In this document: in pieces, positions 1-6,900 of the stretch
How the letters are laid out: each line of letters opens with the position of its first letter
Numbering within the stretch: the first letter of the stretch is position 1
DNA from: DAISJM01 sp036821485
GTDB taxonomy: Bacteria > Verrucomicrobiota > Kiritimatiellia > CAIQIC01 > JAGNIJ01
Assembly (NCBI GenBank): GCA_036821485.1
Contig: DAISJM010000089.1
Coordinates: 1 to 8,211 of the forward strand
Direction: 5' to 3'
DNA: 8,211 bases
The notes under the pieces: generated by a model
Databases searched by the model: none
Told to the model about the DNA's origin: nothing
What the model saw: the letters and a program-made list of their open reading frames with translations, nothing else
Translations under genes and position numbers: made by a program

Positions 1-744
1 CATACCGACGTTGGCCGGAAGATCCTGGAGAAGGACCCCGAGTGTCCCGGAAGTCTTGGCATTGCCATCAGCGAAGCCATCGAGGATACGGTCAAGCACC
101 CGGGCACAAAGTACTCGCTCGGCAGCGTGCTCAATCACGTTTGCCTGCACCAGTCCATCGTTGGACAGGAATGCATCAAGCAGATGGAATTGGCCGGCGA
201 GAAACCGGACGTCGTGGTCGGTTGCGTCGGCGGCGGCAGCAACTTCGCAGGCATCGCGTTCCCGTTCATCAAGGAGAACCTGGACAAGAAGTCGAACTGC
301 CGAATCCTGGCGGTTGAGCCTACGGTCTGTGCATCGCTGACGAAGGGCGAGCTTCGTTATGACTTTGGTGACACGGCGGGAATGACGCCCTTGATGATGA
401 TGTACACGCTGGGCCATGAGTTCATGCCTCCGTCGATTCACGCAGGCGGCCTGCGTTATCACGGCATGGCGCCCATGGTCAGTCATGCGTACAAGCTCGG
501 TTTGATGGACGCCGTGGCCTACGCGCAGACGAAGATCTTCGAAACGGCGATTCTGTTCGCGCGGACGGAAGGCATTGTCCCTGCGCCGGAGTCGTCGCAC
601 GCGATCTGTGCCGCGGTCGACGAAGCCATCAAGGCTCGTGAAGAAGGCAAGAAGCGCGTGATTCTGTTCAACCTGTCCGGCCATGGCATGCTGGACCTTG
701 CCTCGTACGATTCGTACCTGGCTGGCCATCTGAAGGATGCTTGA
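1..744 (+). CDS. trpB: Tryptophan synthase beta chain, TrpB2 type (5'-truncated by window start)
   Basis: A PLP enzyme that condenses indole with L-serine to give L-tryptophan in the cytoplasm. The window opens inside the gene in frame 1 and holds the last 247 residues; TrpB2 proteins are about 430-450 residues, so the N-terminal part with the PLP-binding lysine lies outside. Seen directly: SLGIAISEAIED and YSLGSVLNHVCLHQS, segments typical of TrpB2 rather than classical TrpB1; the glycine-rich PLP-phosphate loop GGGSN at 229-243; EGIVPAPES, which contains the conserved glutamate region; and the C-terminal LSGHG serine loop that faces the PLP ring nitrogen in this fold. No trpA follows: the gene ends at a strong terminator and the next gene is unrelated. 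TrpB2 can partner an atypical TrpA or act alone in indole salvage, and the window cannot separate these. Family assignment is firm; physiological role is less so. Confidence 0.92.
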   Translation, partial: HTDVGRKILEKDPECPGSLGIAISEAIEDTVKHPGTKYSLGSVLNHVCLHQSIVGQECIKQMELAGEKPDVVVGCVGGGSNFAGIAFPFIKENLDKKSNCRILAVEPTVCASLTKGELRYDFGDTAGMTPLMMMYTLGHEFMPPSIHAGGLRYHGMAPMVSHAYKLGLMDAVAYAQTKIFETAILFARTEGIVPAPESSHAICAAVDEAIKAREEGKKRVILFNLSGHGMLDLASYDSYLAGHLKDA

Positions 745-764
745 TCGGATACGGTGTTGGCGTT

Positions 765-797
765 GAGGGCGGGCCTGACGGCCCGCCCTCTTTTTTT
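765..797 (+). terminator. Rho-independent terminator after trpB
   Basis: A perfect 11-bp G/C-rich stem (765-775 with 780-790) closes a TGAC tetraloop and is followed directly by seven T residues (791-797). It begins 20 bases after the trpB stop codon. This is a textbook intrinsic terminator and separates trpB from the peroxiredoxin gene. Confidence 0.95.
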
Positions 798-813
798 GTC
801 GTCGGCGGGTCCC

Positions 814-841
814 TTGACATCACGCCGCCCGGTCGTACGTT
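814..841 (+). promoter_or_regulatory. Candidate sigma70-type promoter for the peroxiredoxin gene
   Basis: A perfect TTGACA -35 element (814-819) is followed after 16 bases by TACGTT (836-841), which keeps the key T1, A2 and T6 positions of a -10 box but matches only 3 of 6. It lies between the trpB terminator and the ribosome-binding site at 847-854, where a promoter is needed. The predicted transcript would start very close to the Shine-Dalgarno sequence, giving a short leader. The weak -10 keeps confidence moderate. Confidence 0.45.
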
Positions 842-857
842 GCAGCGGAGGAAAGTC

Positions 858-1373
858 ATGAAAACCTTGCTGATGCTGTTCTTGTTGGGGCTGATCGTGG
901 CGAAGACCGAGGGCGCGATGGTTAAGGTGGGTGATGCGGCCCCGGATGTTGCGGCGCCGGGTACGAATGACAAGGACATCAGGCTGTCCGACTACCGCGG
1001 CTCGTGGGTCGTTCTCTTCTTCTATCCCAAGGCATTCACCCCGGGTTGTACGGCTGAGGCCTGTTCGCTCAGGGACGGGTATGCCGAAATTGAAAAGCTT
1101 GGCGCCGTCATTCTGGGCGCAAGTCTCGATAGCGTGCAGCGACAGAAGGAATTCAAAGCCAAGCACAACATGCCGTTTGAGCTTATTGCCGATGCCGATA
1201 AGGTCTACGCGCAGGCCTTCGACGTGCTGGCCATGGGTGGGCTGATGGCCCAGCGGAAGACGTTCATCATCGATCCGCAAGGACGCATAGCCTACGTCTT
1301 CGACAAGGTCACCACGGGGAGTCACAACCAGGAAGTGGCGGACGTTCTGAAGAAACTCGCGCTTCCGAAGTGA
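858..1373 (+). CDS. bcp: Peroxiredoxin, PrxQ/Bcp (AhpC/TSA) family, with hydrophobic N-terminal extension
   Basis: A thiol peroxidase that reduces hydrogen peroxide and organic hydroperoxides, usually recycled by thioredoxin. The 171-residue product carries the active-site run PKAFTPGCTAEAC: Cys64 is the predicted peroxidatic cysteine and Cys69, five residues on, the resolving cysteine, the spacing typical of PrxQ/Bcp. The conserved active-site arginine is probably Arg133 (QRKTFIID). GGAGGAAA at 847-854 lies 3 bases before ATG 858 and fixes this start. Residues 1-15 are a strongly hydrophobic stretch after Lys2, like a signal peptide or membrane anchor, but no good AxA cleavage site follows (TEGA before Met21). 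Cytosolic Bcp proteins begin at about Met21 (ATG 918), which has GAGGG 4 bases upstream. The gene probably acts alone: a terminator precedes it and 64 bases separate it from the next gene. Confidence 0.9.
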   Translation: MKTLLMLFLLGLIVAKTEGAMVKVGDAAPDVAAPGTNDKDIRLSDYRGSWVVLFFYPKAFTPGCTAEACSLRDGYAEIEKLGAVILGASLDSVQRQKEFKAKHNMPFELIADADKVYAQAFDVLAMGGLMAQRKTFIIDPQGRIAYVFDKVTTGSHNQEVADVLKKLALPK

Positions 1374-1399
1374 GCCCGACTCTGGCTGAACGTCTGCTC

Positions 1400-1428
1400 T
1401 GGCAAGTTCCCCTTCTGGGCGCTAGTAT
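1400..1428 (+). promoter_or_regulatory. Possible promoter giving a near-leaderless transcript of the ArsB/NhaD-type gene
   Basis: TAGTAT (1423-1428) matches 4 of 6 positions of a -10 box, including T1, A2 and T6, and has a poor -35 match, TGGCAA (1400-1405), 17 bases upstream. A transcript starting about seven bases after the -10 would begin only a few bases before the GTG start at 1438, leaving no room for a ribosome-binding site. None is visible there anyway. The motif match alone is weak; its position relative to the start codon is what makes it worth recording. Confidence 0.25.
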
Positions 1429-1437
1429 GACCGTTGC

Positions 1438-2670
1438 GTGAATATTGCGCTGGTCATCTTTCTGGTGACGTATCTGGGCGTTGCGCTTGGCCGGATACCG
1501 GGGCTTGCGCTTGACCGGACGGGCATGGCGCTGCTGGGTGCCATTGCGATGATTGCCGCCGGCGTCTTGACCCAGCCTGCAGCCGTCGCGGCTGTGGACA
1601 TGTCCACGATCCTCCTGCTCTACGCGCTGATGGTCGTGTCCGCGCAGCTTCGGCTCGGCGGGTTTTACACATGGGCTGCCCTTAGCATGAACCGCTTCAT
1701 GGCTCGGCCGGCCCGATTCCTTCTGATCATGATGGTGCTGAGCGCGCTGCTTTCAGCCGTTCTTGCCAACGATATTGTCTGCCTCGCGTTCACGCCGGTG
1801 CTGGCCATTTCACTCCTGCGTGCGGGGTTGAACCCCGTGCCGTTCCTGATCGGACTGGCCGTATCCAGCAATCTAGGATCGGCCGCGACGATCATTGGTA
1901 ATCCCCAGAACATGTTGATCGGACAGGTCGGACAATTGCATTTCGGCCGATTCCTTGCCTGGTGCGCGCCGCCTTCCATTCTTGCACTGGCCGGCGCGTA
2001 TGGTCTTATCGTCCTTCTCTTCCGAGGCCGTCTGAAGCAGACGCCGGTGGCCGTGGAAGAGGACGCAAAGGCGTGGCCGAAACTGGACCGTCACCAGACG
2101 CAGAAGGGGTTGGTTGCCACGGCGGTTTTGATGGTGCTCTTCTTCACTCCCCTGCCCCGTGACTTGGTGGCGCTGAGCGTGGCCGGCATTCTCCTTTGCA
2201 GCAGGAAGACGCAGACGCGAACGATACTCGGCCTCGTGGACTGGCATCTCATCTCACTCTTTATCGGTCTCTTCGTGGTGATCGCCGGCCTTGCGTCGAC
2301 AGGCCTGCCGGCGCGCGCCCTGGAGGCCATGCGGCAGGCCGGGCTGGACATCCAGAATGTTTACGTGCTGACGATCGTCTCGAGCATTCTCAGCAACATG
2401 GTCAGCAATGTTCCTGCGACCATGCTGTTTGTGAAGTTCATGGATCCCGCCAATCCCGTGCCGTGGTATGTGCTGGCGCTGGCGACGACATACGCTGGAA
2501 ACCTGCTCACGATCGGAAGCATAGCCAACCTGATCACATTTGAGCAGGCGAAGAACTGCGGCATTCACATTTCCTTCCGCGAGCACGCCCGCGTCGGTAT
2601 TCCCGTGACCCTGCTGTCGCTGGCGATCGTGATGTGCTGGATATGGATGCTGGGCGCTGTTCGTGGATGA
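1438..2670 (+). CDS. ArsB/NhaD-superfamily inner-membrane ion transporter
   Basis: A 410-residue polytopic inner-membrane protein of the ion-transporter superfamily that includes Na+/H+ antiporter NhaD, arsenite permease ArsB and SLC13-type anion carriers. Many hydrophobic segments are visible along the whole length, with one hydrophilic loop at about residues 200-224 between the two halves. The internal duplication of the family is clear: NDIVCLAF (from Asn111) mirrors SNVPATML (Asn324), and the re-entrant hairpin with GNPQNMLIG (154-162) mirrors GSIANLI (360-366). Substrate cannot be read from sequence; sodium, arsenite, sulfate or a carboxylate are all possible, and no arsenic-resistance genes are nearby. 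The start is GTG 1438: an in-frame TAG sits at 1423-1425, GTG is the first start codon after it, and no Shine-Dalgarno motif is visible. It appears to lead an operon, with 19 bases to the next gene. Confidence 0.85.
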   Translation: MNIALVIFLVTYLGVALGRIPGLALDRTGMALLGAIAMIAAGVLTQPAAVAAVDMSTILLLYALMVVSAQLRLGGFYTWAALSMNRFMARPARFLLIMMVLSALLSAVLANDIVCLAFTPVLAISLLRAGLNPVPFLIGLAVSSNLGSAATIIGNPQNMLIGQVGQLHFGRFLAWCAPPSILALAGAYGLIVLLFRGRLKQTPVAVEEDAKAWPKLDRHQTQKGLVATAVLMVLFFTPLPRDLVALSVAGILLCSRKTQTRTILGLVDWHLISLFIGLFVVIAGLASTGLPARALEAMRQAGLDIQNVYVLTIVSSILSNMVSNVPATMLFVKFMDPANPVPWYVLALATTYAGNLLTIGSIANLITFEQAKNCGIHISFREHARVGIPVTLLSLAIVMCWIWMLGAVRG

Positions 2671-2689
2671 GTAGAGAGGAGCGAAGCAG

Positions 2690-3052
2690 ATGATGCATAA
2701 CGTGATGTTTGTCCTGCTGGGGATCCTGGCGGGAGTGCTCAGCGGGCTGTTCGGGTTGGGCGGCGGTTTTATTCTGATACCGGCGCTGGTGATTCTGTTC
2801 GGCTTTTCGCAGCACATGGCGCAGGGGACAACCCTGGCCCTGATGGTGCCCCCGATCGGAATCTTCGCCGCATGGATGTATTGGAAGAATGGACATGTGC
2901 ACCTCCCCGCGGCCGCGTTGATCTGCGTGGGATTCATTGCCGGGAGTATTCTTGGGGCCCGCTTTGTCGAGGGTATCCCGGACGCAGTGCTGCGGCGCGT
3001 GTTCGGTGGCGTGTTCCTCGTCTTGTCACTGCGGATGATCTTCTTCAAGTGA
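2690..3052 (+). CDS. Half-size TSUP (TauE/SafE, DUF81) membrane protein
   Basis: A 120-residue membrane protein with one copy of the TauE/SafE repeat; usual family members are about 240-270 residues with two inverted repeats. The signature GLFGLGGGFILIP (residues 19-31) ends the first hydrophobic helix, followed by QGTTLALMVPP, and about four hydrophobic segments in total. TSUP proteins export or import sulfur-containing anions such as sulfite, sulfoacetate or thiosulfate; a single-repeat form would have to dimerise to make a complete carrier, which is inference. It is not a visible fragment: AGAGGAG at 2675-2681 lies 8 bases before ATG 2690, the frame ends in a normal stop, and no second repeat is found in any frame downstream, where ppk2 starts 7 bases later. 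An adjacent ATG at 2693 is an alternative start. It is probably cotranscribed with both neighbours. Confidence 0.85.
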   Translation: MMHNVMFVLLGILAGVLSGLFGLGGGFILIPALVILFGFSQHMAQGTTLALMVPPIGIFAAWMYWKNGHVHLPAAALICVGFIAGSILGARFVEGIPDAVLRRVFGGVFLVLSLRMIFFK

Positions 3053-3059
3053 GAATGCC

Positions 3060-3869
3060 ATGAACTACGCAAAGCACTTCCGCATCAAGCCGGGCCAGAA
3101 GGTGCGGCTGTCAGACTGGGACCCCGGATGTGCGGTGGAGCATGCGGACAAGGAGCATGCGGAATCCCGATTGCCCAAGCTGCTCGAGCAACTGGCGGAG
3201 CAGCAATACAAACTTTACGCGGACAATCGATTTGCCTTGTTGATTGTGCTGCAGGCGATGGATGCCGGGGGCAAGGATGGCCTGATCCGCCGTGTGATGT
3301 CGTGCCTGAATCCCCAAGGCTGCCGGGTCACATCGTTCAAGGCGCCGACACCCGATGAGCTGAAACATGACTTCCTCTGGCGCATACATGCCGCAGTGCC
3401 GCCGAGGGGCGAGATAGGCATCTTCAACCGGTCGCATTACGAGGATGTGCTGATCGCGCGCGTTCATAACCTCGTCGACAAACCGGTGTGGAAGAAGCGG
3501 TACGCGCAGATCAACGACTTTGAGCGGATGCTGAGCGAGAACCGGGTGCACGTCCTTAAGTTCTTCCTTCATATCAGCAAGGACGAACAAAAGAAGCGCT
3601 TTCTGAAGCGACTGAAGGATCCCGCGCGCAACTGGAAATTCTCGCCGGCCGACGTGGAGGAGCGCAAGTACTGGGGCAAGTATACGGCAGCCTACGAGGA
3701 TGCGCTTGGACAGTGCAATGCGCCCTGGGCACCGTGGTATGTCATCCCCTCCGACCACAAGTGGTTCCGGGATGTGGCGGTGGCAGAGATTGTTCTTGGG
3801 GCTCTGAAAGACCTGAAGCTTCGGTTCCCCCCGTCGTCCACCGATCTATCCAGGATTACCGTTCGCTGA
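3060..3869 (+). CDS. ppk2: PPK2-family polyphosphate:nucleotide phosphotransferase (class III-like)
   Basis: A cytoplasmic kinase that transfers phosphate between inorganic polyphosphate and nucleotides, typically regenerating ADP or ATP from AMP or ADP and polyphosphate. The 269-residue protein has the full PPK2 core: Walker A QAMDAGGKDG (65-74, Lys72), then NPQGCRVTSFKAPTPDEL, Walker B GEIGIFNRSHYEDV (117-130), and the lid region with KDPARNWKFSPADVEERKYW (186-205), ending with APWYVIPSDHKWFR. The N-terminal KPGQKVRLSDWDP and overall length resemble the AMP/ADP-using class III enzymes; subclass is inferred from similarity, not from a diagnostic residue. The start ATG 3060 is 7 bases after the preceding stop with only a weak GTGAG-like ribosome-binding site, which suggests translational coupling. 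As last gene of the transporter operon it may link membrane transport with energy or phosphate reserve metabolism. Confidence 0.93.
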   Translation: MNYAKHFRIKPGQKVRLSDWDPGCAVEHADKEHAESRLPKLLEQLAEQQYKLYADNRFALLIVLQAMDAGGKDGLIRRVMSCLNPQGCRVTSFKAPTPDELKHDFLWRIHAAVPPRGEIGIFNRSHYEDVLIARVHNLVDKPVWKKRYAQINDFERMLSENRVHVLKFFLHISKDEQKKRFLKRLKDPARNWKFSPADVEERKYWGKYTAAYEDALGQCNAPWAPWYVIPSDHKWFRDVAVAEIVLGALKDLKLRFPPSSTDLSRITVR

Positions 3870-3886
3870 CCCGGCATCGGCGCGCC

Positions 3887-3916
3887 TTGACCCGTCAGGC
3901 AAAGTGGTAATAGAAT
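3887..3916 (+). promoter_or_regulatory. Sigma70-type promoter for the hybrid kinase gene
   Basis: TTGACC (3887-3892, 5 of 6 to consensus) is followed after an 18-base spacer by TAGAAT (3911-3916, 5 of 6). It lies in the 86-base gap after ppk2 and would give a leader of about 30 bases before the kinase start. This is the best promoter match in the window and implies that the kinase can be transcribed independently of the transporter/ppk2 genes. No convincing terminator separates ppk2 from it, so read-through is also possible. Confidence 0.6.
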
Positions 3917-3937
3917 CGGCGGTAGCGGGCGTTGCGT

Positions 3938-3946
3938 AGGGAGGTG
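3938..3946 (+). promoter_or_regulatory. Ribosome-binding site that decides the kinase start
   Basis: AGGGAGGTG at 3938-3946 is a strong Shine-Dalgarno match. GGAGG ends at 3944, so it serves either GTG 3950 (5-base gap) or ATG 3956 (11-base gap), both in frame. It excludes the earlier in-frame TTG at 3932, which lies upstream of the motif. Confidence 0.6.
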
Positions 3947-3955
3947 TGGGTGCGT

Positions 3956-6900
3956 ATGGCGGCTCCCAAGAACCCATCATCAGACGACAAGGCGCGGGTT
4001 GCTCCAGCAGGCGGTTCCCCCGCTGCTGTGGGCGGTCCCGGAGGCGAGGACGAGGTTCTCGCCCGTACACTCTTCATGGGCGGGCCGACCATCGTATTCA
4101 AATGGCGCGCTGCCGAAGGCTGGCCCGTCGAGTACGTCTCTCAAAACATTCGCCAGTTTGGCTACACGGCGGAGGACTTCACCACGGGCAAGGTCCCGTA
4201 TGCCAGCATCGTTCATCCGGATGACATCGAACGGATTGCAGCAGAGGTGAAGCAGCACACGGAAGCCGGAGACATGGTCTTCGAGCAGGAGTATCGCATC
4301 ACGACCCGCGATGGTGCGCTACGCTGGGTTTTCGACTACACGACCATTGTGCGGGACGCGGAGCAAAAAGCGACGCACTACCACGGCTACGTGCTGGATA
4401 TCACCCCTCGCAAACAGGTGGAGGAAGCGCTTCGCGAGTCCCGCGCGCATTACGAGGCCATGGTCGAGTCGTTCGACGGGTTGGTCTACATCTGCTCGAG
4501 CGATTACAAAGTCGAGTTCATGAACCAGCGGTTCATCGAACGGACCGGATTCAATGGGGTCGGTCATCTGTGCTACAAGGCGTTGCACAATCTGGATGAA
4601 ATTTGTCCGTGGTGTGTGAACGAAAACGTTATGCGCGGCAAGACCGTCCGTTGGGAGGTGCTGAGCCCCAAGGACAACCGATGGTATTACGTGGTCAATA
4701 CGCCCATTCGTCATCCGGACGGGACCATCTCCAAGATGGCGATGATCCAGGATGTCACGGAGCGCAAGCATGCGGAAGACATGCTGAGGCGGCGGGAGAC
4801 CATCCTCGAGGCCGTGGGATTTGCATCGGAACAATTCATGCGCAAGGAGGCGTGGGAACAGTGCATCCACGATGTGCTGGCGCGCATGGGACAGGCCGTG
4901 GGCGTGGGTCGCGTGTTCGTGTCGGAGAATCTGATCGGCATGGATACCAGCCTCCAACTCTGTCGGCGCTTTGAATGGACGGCGCCGGGTGTGGGTCCCC
5001 TGCTCTATCATCCGGACTTGCAGCACTTTGCACTGAGGAAACAGGGCTTTGCGCGGTGGGAGGACGTTCTCAGCCGGGGCCATGTGATTCAGGGCCACGT
5101 CAAGGAGCTGCCGGAATCGGAGCGCCAACTGCTGGCCGGGCAAGGCATCAAGTCGGTGATAGCCGTTCCGATTTTCGTGGAGGGGGCTTGGTGGGGCGTC
5201 CTCGGATTCGAGGATTGCTCCGTGGAGCGCGAGTGGTCCACGGGCGAAACCGAGGCGCTGAAGACCGCTGCCGGGCTGCTGGGCACGGCGATTCAGAGGT
5301 CGCGAGCCGAGGATTCTCTGCGAAAGAGCGAAGAGCGCAACCGCATCATTCTGAACGCGATTCCGGACCTGATGTTCCGGATTCGGCGCGATGGGACCTT
5401 CCTGGACTTCAAGGCGGAGCATGCCAACGATCTGGCCGTGCCGCCCTCGAAGATCATCGGCCGCAAGGTACCGGATATTCTTCCGCCGAACGTGGCCAAC
5501 CTTACGCTTCAGCACATCCGGGCCGCCTTGGATACGGGTGAGCGCCAGATCTACGAATATGACCTGAACATATCCGGGAGACAGGGCCGCTATGAAGCCC
5601 GGATGGTGGTCAGCGGCAAAGATGAAGTACTGACCATGGTTCGCGATGTCACCGACCGGCGACGTTCCGAGGAGCAACTGCTGAAGCTTTCGGGCGCGGT
5701 GGCGCAAACAGCCGACAGCGTCATGATCTTGGACAAGGATGGCCGCATTGAATACGTGAATCCATCGTTCGAACGGCTGACCGGGTACAGTCGTGACGAG
5801 GCCGTGGGCAAGCGGCCACCCGATATTCTGGATGCCGGCAAACACGACAAGTCATTCTATACCTCCATTGAGAGGACGCTGGCCGATGGAGAGTCCGTGC
5901 GCGTCGAATTCATCAACCGGAAGAAGAGTGGCGAAATATATTGTCAGGCGACAACGCTTACGCCCATTCGGGATAGCGAAGGGGTTATCGTCAACTTCGT
6001 CTCGACGGGACGCGATGTGACGGAGCGGGTGGCCGCCCACGAGGCACTTCGTGAGTCGGAGCGGCGGCTCGCGGACATAATCAACTTTCTGCCTGACGCC
6101 ACGTTTGCCATCGACCGGCAGGGCAAAGTCCTTGCATGGAACCGTGCCATGGAAGCGATGACAGGTGTAAAGGCGGCCGACATGATGGGCAAGGGAAACC
6201 ACGAATATGCCCTGCCCTTCTATAGCACGCGGCGACCGCTTCTGATTGACCTGGTGCTGACGCCCAATGCCGATGTGGAGAAGGAGTACAAGTACGTTGA
6301 GCGGGTGAAAGACTCGTTGATTGGCGAGGTAGAGCCGTCCGCGCTGAAGCATACCGGGATATGTCTCTGGGTCATTGCCGCACCGCTGTATGACGCGGAC
6401 GGCAACGTCGTGGGAGCCATTGAATCGCTGCGCGATATCACAGAGCGCGAGCATTCGCAGGCGACGATCAAGAAACTGGCGGCCTTTCCGCAGTACAACC
6501 CGAACCCAGTGCTGGAATTCGCCCCCGATGGCACGCTGGTCTATTTCAATCGTGCGGCAAAGGAGGTCGCGCTGGCCTTGGGCAAGGAAGATCCCATTGC
6601 CCTCTTGCCGGGCAATGTGAAGGAGATCATTCAGGGGTGTCTCGCCTCCAATGAAACGCAACAGGGGCTGGAGGTCACCATCGGGCGTCAGACCATACGG
6701 TGGGCGTTCTGTCCCGTGCCGGACGGTCCTTCGGTTCATGTGTACGCCCACGATATTACGGAGCGGCTGGAGCTCGAGGCGCAGTTACGCCAACTCCAGA
6801 AGATGGAGGCCGTCGGTCGATTGGCGGGTGGCGTGGCCCATGACTTCAACAACATCCTTACCGCCATTCTTGGATACTCCAGCATGTTGCTTCTGGAGAA

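Noticed and set aside
741..857. A longer peroxiredoxin beginning at TTG 741.
   Set aside because: This extension would translate through the terminator hairpin and its T-tract; the ribosome-binding site at 847-854 points to ATG 858.
519..1325. A 268-codon minus-strand open frame spanning the end of trpB, the terminator and the peroxiredoxin.
   Set aside because: It runs across a strong + strand terminator and two clear + strand genes, and its translation has no recognisable family.
2254..3072. A 272-codon minus-strand open frame opposite the transporter and TSUP genes.
   Set aside because: It covers the 3' half of one gene and the whole of another, both with clear families on the + strand; its own product is unrecognisable.
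3932..3955. TTG at 3932 as the kinase start.
   Set aside because: It lies before the strong ribosome-binding site at 3938-3946, so GTG 3950 or ATG 3956 is favoured.
4319..5845. A 508-codon open frame on the minus strand inside the kinase gene.
   Set aside because: It lies wholly antisense to well-supported PAS and GAF coding sequence, shows no recognisable motif, and is the kind of long mirror frame that G/C-rich third positions create.
5852..6751. A 299-codon minus-strand open frame opposite PAS4 to PAS6.
   Set aside because: Shadow of the kinase coding sequence, low-complexity translation rich in Arg and His, no ribosome-binding site noted.
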